Source: JADFGZ01 sp965222345
GTDB taxonomy: Bacteria; Acidobacteriota; Terriglobia; 2-12-FULL-54-10
Length of the DNA stretch: 64,000 bases
Direction of reading: 5' to 3'
NCBI GenBank assembly: GCA_965222345.1
Contig: CBDCTS010000007.1
Span: 186,001-250,000 of the forward strand
This document shows positions 34,262 through 43,100 of the stretch, piece after piece; position 1 is the first letter of the stretch; each line of letters begins with the position of its first letter. The notes beneath the pieces were generated by a model that worked only from the letters and a program-made list of their open reading frames with translations, made no database searches and had not been told where the DNA came from. A program made the position numbers and the translations under genes.

Positions 34262-35662
34262 CTAGCTGAAATACCGCACGGTGGTGGCCACCAGGAAGGT
34301 TACCAGGAAGGCAAACGCGAGAGGCATCAGCGCTCCAACCGTCGTCCACTTGCGGCTGCGGGTTTCTTTCCATATTGTCAAGATGGTGGTGGCACAGGGG
34401 CTGTGCAGAAGCGAGAACAGCATCAGGCAGACGGCCGTCAACAGCGTCCAGCCATGCTGGTCAATTAACAAGGTCCGCAACTGATCGAAGGATACAAGAT
34501 CGGTCATCTGGCCGACGCCCATATAAACCATCAGCATCGTCGGCACCACAATCTCGTTGGCGGGAATCGCAATCACATAAGCCAGCAGAATCACGCCGTC
34601 GAGGCCGAGCGCCAGCCCGAAGGGGTCCAGAAAGCTGGCGGCGTGCTGAGCCAGGTTCGTGCCGCCGACAGAGATGTTGCCCAAAATCCAGATCACGCCC
34701 CCGGCAGGCGCCGCCGTCAGCATGGCCCTGCCCATGACGAAGATCGTGCGGTCGATTAACGAAGTGTAGAGAATGCGCAGGATGCTGGGACGCCGGTAGG
34801 GAGGCAGCTCCAGCGTGAAGGCGGATGCTTCCCCTTGAAGAACTGTGCGGGCCAGCAGCCACGACACAAACAATGTAAAGCCGACTCCGATCAGCACGAT
34901 TGCCACCACGGCTCCGGCGGCGGCAACCGAGGCAAAGGCAGCCGGGACCGTGGTGGCAACGAAGATCGTGGCCAGCATGATGAGGGTGGGGTAGCGGCCG
35001 TTGCAGGGAACGAAGTTGTTCGTCAGGATCGCGATCAAACGCTCCCGGGGCGAGTCGATCACCCGTGCCGCGATCACGCCGGCGGCGTTGCAGCCAAACC
35101 CCATAGCCATCGTCAGCGCTTGCTTGCCGTGCGCGCCTGCTTTGCGGAACAGCCAATCCAGGTTGAAGGCTACCCGGGGCAGATAACCCAGGTCCTCCAG
35201 AATCGTGAACATGGGGAAAAAGATGGCCATCGGCGGCAGCATGACGCTGACTACCCAGGCCAACCCTCGGAAAACTCCATGCCACAGAAAACCGGAGACC
35301 CACCACGGCACGCCCCATCTCCCGAACAAGTCCGAGGCCTGAGCTTCCACCCAGAAAAACAGATTGGCCAGCGCCTGGGAGGGATAGTTGGCCCCAATGA
35401 TGGTGATCCAGAAGATCACCGACAGCACCAGAAGCATTAAGGGGAGGCCGAAAATCGGAGAGGTGACGAGGCGATCGATGCGCTGATCGAGGTCCCACTT
35501 GCTCTCGCCCCGGTGGCGCACCGCGCGCGCGGCGATGCGTTGCGCCTCCGAATACAGCGAGGCGACCATCTGATCCCGAAAGCCTTCTCCCAGATCGCGC
35601 CGCAGCTCGTCGGCGCGCACCAGCACAGAATGGGGGCCTGGTTCCAACGCTCGATCGCTCAT
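34262..35662 (-). CDS. feoB: FeoB membrane-permease half (split FeoB, C-terminal polypeptide)
   Basis: The 466-residue protein corresponds to the transmembrane part of FeoB. After a short helical leader it has GLPLMLLVLSVIFWITI, the first Gate motif region (PPMAIFFPMFTILEDLGYLPRVAF), KQALTMAMGFGCNAAGVIAARVIDSPRERLIAILTNNFVPCNGRYPTLIML, and the second gate segment near the C-terminus (LFSLLHSPCATTILTIWKETRSRKW). Conserved cysteines FGCNAAG and FVPCNGR, which are linked to Fe2+ passage, are present. The gene begins with ATG inside an ATGA that is also the stop of the G-protein gene, so the two halves are translationally coupled. It is the last gene of the three-gene feo operon. Confidence 0.92.
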   Translation of the reverse strand: MSDRALEPGPHSVLVRADELRRDLGEGFRDQMVASLYSEAQRIAARAVRHRGESKWDLDQRIDRLVTSPIFGLPLMLLVLSVIFWITIIGANYPSQALANLFFWVEAQASDLFGRWGVPWWVSGFLWHGVFRGLAWVVSVMLPPMAIFFPMFTILEDLGYLPRVAFNLDWLFRKAGAHGKQALTMAMGFGCNAAGVIAARVIDSPRERLIAILTNNFVPCNGRYPTLIMLATIFVATTVPAAFASVAAAGAVVAIVLIGVGFTLFVSWLLARTVLQGEASAFTLELPPYRRPSILRILYTSLIDRTIFVMGRAMLTAAPAGGVIWILGNISVGGTNLAQHAASFLDPFGLALGLDGVILLAYVIAIPANEIVVPTMLMVYMGVGQMTDLVSFDQLRTLLIDQHGWTLLTAVCLMLFSLLHSPCATTILTIWKETRSRKWTTVGALMPLAFAFLVTFLVATTVRYFS

Positions 35663-36489
35663 TGTGCTCCATGCAGGGAGACCAGGGAACTGGCCCTGTC
35701 GGCAGGGGCAGTCTGTGCCCTCTCCAATTGAGCCAGCTCTCCGTTGAGCAGCGCCTGACGCAGCCGGTAGTCTCCGTCCAGCAACCGGTAGGCGACCCAG
35801 CGGGCATTGGGAAAGCCGGGCACCAACGTTTCGATCAGCGGCACCAACTCCTCAACCGCGCGCTGAATGCGGGGATGAGTCCCTGGCCGAAAAGGCTCCG
35901 TTGGGATCTCGCCCTGAATCACCCCGGCAATCGTGCGCACCAACTCTCCCAGGCCTTCTTTTGTGCGGGCCACGGTGGGGACGGCAGGAACTCCGAGGTC
36001 GCGGGACAGGCTCCTCACATCAATATCCAGGCCTTTCCGTTCTGCTTCATCCATGAGATTCACGCAGATGACAACTCTTTCGGTGATCTCCAGCACCTGC
36101 AGCACAAGGTTCAGATTTCGCTCCAGGGCCGTAGCGTCTACTACGACGACGGTGCAGTCCGGCCGGCCGAACAGCAGGAAGTTCCGGCTGATCTCTTCGT
36201 CCTGGGAAGTGGAGAGCAGAGAGTAGGTGCCGGGCAGGTCCACCAGCTTGTAACGCACCCCGTCGTAAACGAAGCCGCCTTCGGCCCGCGTCACAGTCTT
36301 GCCGGGCCAGTTGCCGACGTGCTGTCGCAGGCCGGTCAGCGCGTTGAACACGGATGACTTGCCTGTATTCGGATTGCCCGCCAAGGCTACCAGCCGGTCA
36401 TGTTTCAGGAGGCTGATTCCCATCTGGGCGAGCTGCGCGTTGGCGGGACATGCTTCGCAACTGCTGGCGGAAAATGCCGGCGTCTTCAT
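35659..36489 (-). CDS. feoB: FeoB G-protein half (split FeoB, N-terminal polypeptide)
   Basis: The start at 36489 overlaps the upstream stop as ATGA, giving 276 residues. It has the FeoB GTPase motifs G1 GNPNTGKS (38-45), G2-region NWPGKTV (60-66), G3 DLPG (84-87) and G4 NLMD (144-147). The GDI-like helical part continues to about residue 250. It ends (SLVSLHGAQ) where standard FeoB proteins run on into the membrane domain. A CxxC (C11, C14) stands ahead of the G domain. In ordinary FeoB the two parts are fused; here they are separate polypeptides with a 4-base overlap, not a frameshift scar. Confidence 0.9.
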   Translation of the reverse strand: MKTPAFSASSCEACPANAQLAQMGISLLKHDRLVALAGNPNTGKSSVFNALTGLRQHVGNWPGKTVTRAEGGFVYDGVRYKLVDLPGTYSLLSTSQDEEISRNFLLFGRPDCTVVVVDATALERNLNLVLQVLEITERVVICVNLMDEAERKGLDIDVRSLSRDLGVPAVPTVARTKEGLGELVRTIAGVIQGEIPTEPFRPGTHPRIQRAVEELVPLIETLVPGFPNARWVAYRLLDGDYRLRQALLNGELAQLERAQTAPADRASSLVSLHGAQ

Positions 36490-37526
36490 GCTGTCAACAC
36501 TCCCGACTGCGAATCGTCCTGCGAGGGCCTCGAACCGGGCCGTACCCAAACGTGGGCAGCCTGATCCTTCCGCAAGGCGATCAAAGTTCCCCGAACGCGA
36601 AAGGCGCGCGGATCTCCAAACGGATTGGTCAGCTCAGGCTGTACCCACGCTTGCGGTGTCAGGCCGAGGTCCAGCAGCCGGCGGCGACCGTGTCCCCGGT
36701 ACTGCGCGTCGATAACCACCACTTCAGCCTCCTCCCCTTCTCCTAAATCCACCAGCCGGACCAGGTTAGCCGGACGCTCCGGCACTTTCGGCGCAGCAGT
36801 GACCTGGATGTTGGCGGCCAGAACCGGCGCCAGGCGGTGCTCCTGCTCGCCGTCACTGAGGATCAGCCCTTGCGGTCCACTCTCCAGGACGCGGATGATG
36901 CTGCCGGGGCGCAACCCCGTGGTCAGGATTTGCTTCAGGATCACCGCCGGCTCGTCCTCCACGTGGACGATCTGAGCCGTCTCGCCCGGCTGCCAATCGG
37001 TCAACGGCACACCTTCCATCGACGCCACCGAGGCGTCGGCGCCGGGGATTGGGTCGCCATGTGGGTCGAGCGCCGGGTGGCCCAACTGCGCTTCCAGGGC
37101 GTCCAGCCGTTCCGGAGTCAAGTGATGCTCGGCGCGCTCCGCGGCTCCGTGGAGCTGTTCCATGGGAACACCGGCTTCGTCAGCCAGATACCGCTCCCAA
37201 AGCCGGTGGGCTCGGACGACCTGCAATGCCCATCGTTCTCCTTCCGGGCTCAGATGCAGCCCGCCGCCAGCGGAATGCAACACGCCGCGAGTTTCCATGT
37301 GCACAATCAGCTTTACCATACGTTTCTGCGACAAACCCAGGGCGCCGGCCAGCGATTCCAGGGTGCCGCACTGCCCGCGATGCTCAAAAGCCAGCAAATG
37401 CTTCAGGGCGTCCTCAAACAGCGCTCTCTCGCGAAGCTTCCGCCAGTTGCGAAATTTGGTCACGGCTTTCAGCCACCAGCCCAAAACAACCACAACAAGA
37501 AGCCCTAACAAAATCCAAAGTGACAT
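36486..37526 (-). CDS. Membrane-anchored DtxR-like/FeoA fusion protein
   Basis: This 346-residue protein opens with one membrane helix (MSLWILLGLLVVVVLGWWLK), then a DtxR-type winged helix (about 40-115: ALFEDALKHLLAFEHRGQCGTLESLAGALGLSQKRMVKLIVHMETRGV) and the DtxR dimerisation segment (VVRAHRLWERYLADEAGVPMEQLHGAAERAEHHLTPERLDALEAQLGHPALDPHGDPIPG). Two FeoA/SH3-like domains follow: about 185-235, and 262-330 with YRGHGRRRLLDLGLTPQAWVQPE. It resembles a ferrous-iron regulator fused to FeoA and tethered to the membrane. It is the first gene of the feo operon, so it may monitor or tune FeoB. DNA binding from a membrane anchor is inferred, not shown. Confidence 0.85.
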   Translation of the reverse strand: MSLWILLGLLVVVVLGWWLKAVTKFRNWRKLRERALFEDALKHLLAFEHRGQCGTLESLAGALGLSQKRMVKLIVHMETRGVLHSAGGGLHLSPEGERWALQVVRAHRLWERYLADEAGVPMEQLHGAAERAEHHLTPERLDALEAQLGHPALDPHGDPIPGADASVASMEGVPLTDWQPGETAQIVHVEDEPAVILKQILTTGLRPGSIIRVLESGPQGLILSDGEQEHRLAPVLAANIQVTAAPKVPERPANLVRLVDLGEGEEAEVVVIDAQYRGHGRRRLLDLGLTPQAWVQPELTNPFGDPRAFRVRGTLIALRKDQAAHVWVRPGSRPSQDDSQSGVLTA

Positions 37527-37607
37527 ATCATCCCCGTAACACAGGTCCCTTATTTGGAATCACTGATTTGCGCACCGGTTCACGCTGGTAAAAATATTTA
37601 ATCTGCG

Positions 37608-37652
37608 TTAACATTACATTTTAATCTAACTATAGATTACATTTTCTGTCAA
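37608..37652. promoter_or_regulatory. Divergent overlapping promoters with an 18-bp palindromic operator at 37622-37639
   Basis: On the plus strand TTAACA (37608-37613) and TATAGA (37631-37636) are 17 bases apart, in front of the DtxR-family gene. On the minus strand TTGACA (37652-37647) and TAGATT (37628-37623) are 18 bases apart, in front of the feo operon. The palindrome TAATCTA-ACTA-TAGATTA (37622-37639) covers both -10 elements. The direct repeat ATTACATTTT flanks it at 37613-37622 and 37636-37645. This is a likely metal-repressor operator controlling both directions. Confidence 0.6.
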
Positions 37653-37663
37653 GGCGGGTGAAG

Positions 37664-38323
37664 ATGGCGACGATAGCGTCGGAGAACCTGTTAAAAGCAA
37701 TTCTGGAGCTGAATGAGAACGGGGAAGAGGTGATCGCGGCGCGCCTGGCCGAGTTTCTCCAGATATCCTCAGCCGCGGTCAGCATGGCCTTGAAGCGATT
37801 ACAGAAAAAAGGGCATGTGCGCGTTTCTCCCAAGCGCTCGATTCATCTGACCCCGGAAGGCTTTCGGAGCGCCTGCGACTTGGTGCGACGGCACCGGCTT
37901 GTGGAGCGATTGCTGACAGACATCCTCAAGATGCCTTGGGAGGGAGTCCACCAGGAGGCGGAAAAGTTGGAACACGCCATCTCACCGGAGTTGGAAAAGC
38001 GGCTGCTGGAGATATTCGGCAAGAACGGAACATGCCCTCACGGGAGTCCTTTCACTCCTGCGCTGCATCCCAAGCGGAGACTGCGAGGCTTTCCCTTGGC
38101 CGAAGCCTCGGAAAACACCCGACTGCGGGTAGTCCGCATCGCCGAGCTTTATGAAAAGGAAACGGAATTCTTGAACTCTCTGGCGGCAATGCGGCTGCTG
38201 CCCGGCTGCCAGCTCACACTTCTGCGCAAGACCTTCGACGGAGTCTTGGAATTGCGCGTCGGAGATCGCAAGACGGCTTTCTCGAACGAATCCGGCTCCC
38301 GCATCTGGGTAGAGAACGCCTAA
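37664..38323 (+). CDS. DtxR/MntR-family metal-dependent transcriptional repressor
   Basis: The ATG at 37664 has AAGG at good spacing; a GTG two codons earlier is possible. The 219-residue protein has an N-terminal winged helix (residues 1-56), then the dimerisation and metal domain RRHRLVERLLTDILKMPWEGVHQEAEKLEHAISPELEKRL. Ligand candidates H77, E81 and H96 match DtxR H79, E83 and H98 (ancillary site), and E103/H104 match E105/H106. E100 stands where DtxR has C102, as in MntR. The MntR residues D8 and E11 are N8 and K11 here. A FeoA/SH3-like C-terminus follows (about 150-215). Divergent from the feo operon, it likely represses both genes when Fe2+ (or Mn2+) is abundant. Confidence 0.9.
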   Translation: MATIASENLLKAILELNENGEEVIAARLAEFLQISSAAVSMALKRLQKKGHVRVSPKRSIHLTPEGFRSACDLVRRHRLVERLLTDILKMPWEGVHQEAEKLEHAISPELEKRLLEIFGKNGTCPHGSPFTPALHPKRRLRGFPLAEASENTRLRVVRIAELYEKETEFLNSLAAMRLLPGCQLTLLRKTFDGVLELRVGDRKTAFSNESGSRIWVENA

Positions 38324-38351
38324 GGACCCTGCCGGGAAGCCTCGCTGCCTT

Positions 38352-39803
38352 CTACAAATAGGGGGACAGCAGAATGTGAATCATCGCGACCAAGATTGAG
38401 AATACGATCGTAGCGGTTGCGCCGACCCGAATCATATTCTTCATGTCAATTTCCCCGGTGGCGAAGGCCGTTCCCGCTGCCGCGCCCGCCCAGGGCAGCA
38501 TGATTCCCAAAGCCACGTTGGGAATCAGCATGGCCATCGAGGCCGGGTTGAAACCGATTTCCTGAGCTGCCGGGATCAAGATGCTCGCGAACAACGCGGT
38601 GGCAGCCGTTCCGGAGAGGAAGTTGGTGCTGAGCGCCACCAGCGGAGCGGAGACAAACGGCAACGAATAACGTCCCAGGCCCATCTCAGCCACCATACCC
38701 TTCGCCAACTCATCCAAGCCGAACTGGCGGAGAGCGGCGATCATGGCTACCGCGGCGGTGCACAGGATCATGATGCCCCAGGGGGAGTGCTCCACTGCCT
38801 CACGCCAACTCAGAACAAACTCACCCTTTTTCCAATTCACTGGTGTGGAGAACAAGAGCAGCATGACGGCAGGCGGCACCACCCAGATGGAGAGGGCCGT
38901 TCTAGCCCACACCGCAACCTGGTGTTCCGGACCCATCGTCAGATTGATGAGAGTCGGCAGGACGAACAGGAAGACCATGGCCAGGAATACAAAAAGGGTG
39001 CTGCGTTCGCCTGGGGTGAGAGGACCCAGCTTCTCTTGTTCCCTTCGGATAAAATCCTCCCCGCCGGGAACACGAGAAATCTCCGGCTTCAGAAACAGGC
39101 GCAGGACAAAATAAAACGCGAGCAGGGTTGCCAGAAAAATCGGTATCCCGGCGCTCATCCAGTTGAAAAAGCTGAACTGGCGTCCGGTTATTGTTTGCAG
39201 CAAGTCAACGCTCAGGGCATTGTGCGGAATCCCCATTATGGTGGCTGTACCACCGGCCGTGGCGCCGTACAGAGCCCCCAGCGCCAGGAAGGCTCCAAAA
39301 TTACTCTTCACCGATTTGCTGGTTCCCGTAATGGTCCGAACGAATGAAGCCAGAGAGATTCCTACCGGAATCATCATGGCCACCGTAGCAGCATCGGAAA
39401 CCCACATGGAAAGGCACCCCGTCACCAGCATGAAGCCGAATGCCAGGCGATAGGTGCTGCCGCTCACCACGCGCAGGGACAAAAACCAAAGGGCAAATCG
39501 CTTGGCCAGCCCGTGGCGGTGCATGGCATAGCCCATCAGAACCGTTCCCATGATCCAGAAAAAAATGTTCTGCCCATATAGGCTGACGGTGCTGCCAATG
39601 TTCATGAGACCAAAGCCCGGAAACAACAGCAACGGCAGAAGAGAAGTAATGGCCCAGGGGATCGGCTGGGTCATCCACCACATGACCACCCAGCCGAAAA
39701 TTGCCAGCGCCACGCGGCCTTCCGGAGACGAGGCTTCATAGGGAAGGAAATACAGAACGAGGAAAGTAAGAGGTCCAGCGGCGAACTGCAGCAACAGCTT
39801 CAT
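38352..39803 (-). CDS. SLC13/DASS-family sodium-coupled anion (dicarboxylate or sulfate) transporter
   Basis: The 483-residue protein has about eleven hydrophobic helices. Family segments seen are MTQPIPWAITSLLPLLLFPGFGL, FFWIMGTVLMGYAMHRHGLAKRFALWFLSL and VSDAATVAMMIPVGISL (the SNT-type motif). Also present are ALGALYGATAGGTATIMGIPHNAL and, near the end, VALSTNFLSGTAATALFASILIPAAQEIG (second SNT motif). DASS carriers import di- or tricarboxylates, or sulfate, with Na+. The carrier may feed products of the accessory catabolic genes that follow into the cell, but no sequence signal fixes the substrate. The gene is convergent with the repressor gene. Confidence 0.88.
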   Translation of the reverse strand: MKLLLQFAAGPLTFLVLYFLPYEASSPEGRVALAIFGWVVMWWMTQPIPWAITSLLPLLLFPGFGLMNIGSTVSLYGQNIFFWIMGTVLMGYAMHRHGLAKRFALWFLSLRVVSGSTYRLAFGFMLVTGCLSMWVSDAATVAMMIPVGISLASFVRTITGTSKSVKSNFGAFLALGALYGATAGGTATIMGIPHNALSVDLLQTITGRQFSFFNWMSAGIPIFLATLLAFYFVLRLFLKPEISRVPGGEDFIRREQEKLGPLTPGERSTLFVFLAMVFLFVLPTLINLTMGPEHQVAVWARTALSIWVVPPAVMLLLFSTPVNWKKGEFVLSWREAVEHSPWGIMILCTAAVAMIAALRQFGLDELAKGMVAEMGLGRYSLPFVSAPLVALSTNFLSGTAATALFASILIPAAQEIGFNPASMAMLIPNVALGIMLPWAGAAAGTAFATGEIDMKNMIRVGATATIVFSILVAMIHILLSPYL

Positions 39804-40149
39804 AAAACGCTCCCCTCAGGCCTGACGCCGATTGTCGGCCAGCGGCATCCGCCAAGGTAGATGTATAAACGAGATGGCGCATTATAGACCGAAAATCGCG
39901 GAGAGGAAATGCCTATGTGCGGCGCATTGATTCGGAGAGGAACCTCAGCCTCGGTGCAGAGACACCCCTGCTGGAAGGCATATGCTTCGACAACAAGCTG
40001 TTTTGCGGGGTGGTATGGCGCAGCCGCAAAAGCAGGGACAGGCCTCCAAGGCTACCTTACCTTCGGGCTTTGCAGCAACAAGGATTGTTGGAAGTGAGCG
40101 AAGATGGGCAGCCACAATGGCTGCCCATCTTCGCAAAGGATTGTATTTC
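39804..40149. other. Intergenic region with partial module B and hairpin
   Basis: No gene is visible. The region includes GACAGGCCTCCAAGGCTAC at 40034-40052, a relative of repeat module B, and the long hairpin at 40098-40134 listed separately. Confidence 0.5.
40098..40134. repeat. Perfect 17-bp inverted repeat near the end of the TonB-receptor gene
   Basis: GCGAAGATGGGCAGCCA (40098-40114), loop CAA and TGGCTGCCCATCTTCGC (40118-40134) form a perfect hairpin 16 bases past the receptor stop. In the receptor's transcript direction no T run follows, so it may be a factor-dependent end or mRNA 3' stabiliser rather than a simple terminator. Confidence 0.6.
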
Positions 40150-43100
40150 TTAGAAGGTCAGCTTCAGGCCGAGCTGAATCTCGCGGGAGCTGTTGTTAAG
40201 GGTCTGGGTAATGGTGCCTGCCCGTCTGTCGACTCCCCTTCTGTTTCTAAAGACGCGGGCCGCCGGATTGCGGAGTTGAGCACGGTTGAACAGATTGAAG
40301 AACTCACTGCGGAACTGGAGGCGAGTGCGCTCTCCTAACTGGAAGCTCTTGCTGAGCGTGAAGTTGATATTTCGCAGGTCCGGCCCAAGCAGCAGGTTCC
40401 GCCCCGCTGTACCGATTCTACCCGGCTCAGGCGCGGTGAAGGCGCAGGGATCAAAATATTTGACGTTCGCCCCCGTATCGAAAGCATCAATAAGCGCTTG
40501 CCGATCTCCCACTGATCCAGCCACCACTCCCTGGCAGCCGGCAGTGCTGCCGCTGGTCAACTTATTCACGTCCACTCCGGGATTCAGGTTGGGCCGGTTC
40601 GCACGGAACAGATAGCCCCTGTCACTGATGCGCGAACCGACGGAGAAGGGAAGACCTTGCTGGAGGGTCACAATGCCGCCGATCTGCCAACCACCCAAGA
40701 TAGCGTCGGCAATGCCTCCGGTATTCATGTATGGCTTGCCCGAACCAAACGGCAGTTGGTAGATTCCATTGAACACCAAGACGTGGGGTACGTTGTAGAC
40801 GGAACGGGCCCGCTCCAGGGTGCGGTCCTGACCGTATGATCCCCTCGCCCCGGTCTCACCCGTAAAGTTGGTCTCCGACTGGGAATAGTCGTCGATGGAT
40901 TTCGAAAAAGTGTAGCTCGCCTGGAAGGTCAGGCCGCGGCTAAACCGTTTCTGCAGGTTCACCGCCAAAGAGCTGTAGATCGAATTCACGTCGCTGGACA
41001 TCCACTCGAGATTGTTGAAATGGGGATTGGGCCGCTGTGGGGCCTCCGAAGCAGGCGGGAAAAACAGCGCACCGTCCCGTTCTACAGGAATCGAGTGGCC
41101 ATTATATAACGAGCGCCGGGCCATGTGGCGGCCAATTGCGCCCACATAGCCGATCCGCAGAGCCATTTCCCCCGGCAACTGCCGCTGCAAAGTCAGGTTG
41201 TACCGGTAGAACGTCGGCGTCTTGAAGTTTTCGAAATCAAAATGCCGGGTATTCCGAAATTTTACATTAGCATCCCGAATCGCCGCCTCAATGTCCGGGA
41301 AGTTCCCGGAGACATTGATATTGGGAGCAGTTGCCCGGAAATTGAAGGGGAGCTGGGACCGGAAAGAGACAAAGCTGTTGTGCAGGATCTGGTTGTGGAA
41401 GATTCCGAAGCCCCCACTCAGGGCGGTCATCTGATCCTGGCCGAGCGCCCAGTTGAATCCCAACCGGGGCTCGAAGTTTTTGATGTGATTTTGCCACAAC
41501 TGACCTGGGATCAAATCGTCGAGTGTGGCCGTGTACACGTCAGCGCCCAAGTAGGTAACCTTATTGTTGACTTCAGTCATTCCCGTGGTGAACTCCCAGC
41601 GGAAGCCCAGGTTCAACGTCAGGCTGGGGCTCACTCGGTAGTCGTCCTGGGCAAAGAACGCCAACAAGACGGTCCGGACACCGCGGTTGGTGCTGGATTC
41701 AGGCAACCGATAAGTAGCGTTGGTACCCGAGGGTCCAGCCAGCAAAAAGGCCCGCAGATCGTCGAAGTCGTAGTCGCCTTGCCAGAACGCCGGGTTGTCG
41801 GTGTTCCATTGGAAGCGCTGCGCCATGGCCCCGAACTTTATGGTATGGGGACCGCTCGTGTAGGACAGGTTATTCTCAAACTGAAAGGAATTCTGGACGT
41901 CATCGACTATGCCGATTCCGTTCGGGCCCAAGTGGTCTAGGTTACCCGCGCTGAGCGTGCCCAGCGGAACGCCCGGCGCAAAGCCCAGCGATTCGGAGGC
42001 TCCCTCCACTTGCGTGGGTTGGACATCACCGATCGATCGGCTAAACCCCACCCGGAAGGTATTCAGCAGATTGGGGCCGAAGATGTGGTCTTCCTGAATC
42101 GTCAGAATTTGCTTGGAAGTAAACGAGGCTGAGCTGGAGAGCAACCGGGCGACCCGGGTGGCGTTTGCCCGGCTGATGGTATAGCGGCCGAACAGGAAGT
42201 CGTTCTCAGAGATATGGTGGTCAATTCTCCCCGACAGGAAGTTTTCCGAGGTGGGCTGGCTTCGGTCCTCAATGAACTGTCCAGTGCCATCGCCATTGTC
42301 AACTCCGTTCGGGAGCGGATAGAGATTGATGTAAGGAGGAATCCGCGGGTCCACTTCCTCGCCGGGACCCAAAACTCCGATTCCTTGGCGTCCCTCCGCC
42401 GTGGGCACTCTCCACACGTTGGTATCGTTCAGGCGCTGCCGCAATCCCTCGTATCCCACGAAGAAGAAGGTCTGGTCTCGCCGGATGGGCCCACCGATGG
42501 TGGCCCCGAATTGGTTCCGTTTGAAGGGCGGCACCACATCATCCACGTCCTCTAACTGCGGCGCGTCCATCTTGTTGTTGCGAACGAACTCGAAGGCCGA
42601 GCCGTGCCACTCATTGGTTCCCGAGCGGCTGACGGCGTTGACGACGGCGCCGGCGTTGCGGCCGTACTCCGCTTTGCCGTTGGTGGTGACCACCTGAAAT
42701 TCACGGATGGTGTCCACGCCCAACTGCACCCCGGCCGCGCTGCCTGGATTCTGGTTTCGAGTGTCCATCAGGTCGGTGCCGTCAAGCCGGAAACTGTTGG
42801 CATCCGTGCGGGCGCCGGCCACCGACAACTGCGGGGCGAAACCATAGTTGGCGCCCCTGCCCTGGCCAATGTGGGGCGTAACCGCTCCCGGGTTTAAGGT
42901 GACCAGGTCCGCAAAGCTGCGTCCGTTGAGCGGCAATTCCCGCAACTGCTCCTGGCTTACGTTCGTCGCGACCGAGGAGATGGTGGTCTCCACCACCGGG
43001 GCCTCGCCCGTCACCACCACTTCTTGCTCTACCGCACCGACCTGGAGGGTGAAATTCAGTGTCAGCTCCCGGCCAAACTCCAGGACGATTTCCTGGCGTA

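Noticed and set aside
35655..35665. FeoB split regarded as a frameshift mutation
   Set aside because: The overlap is a clean ATGA, the start codon is well placed and both halves are intact, so a natural split is more likely.
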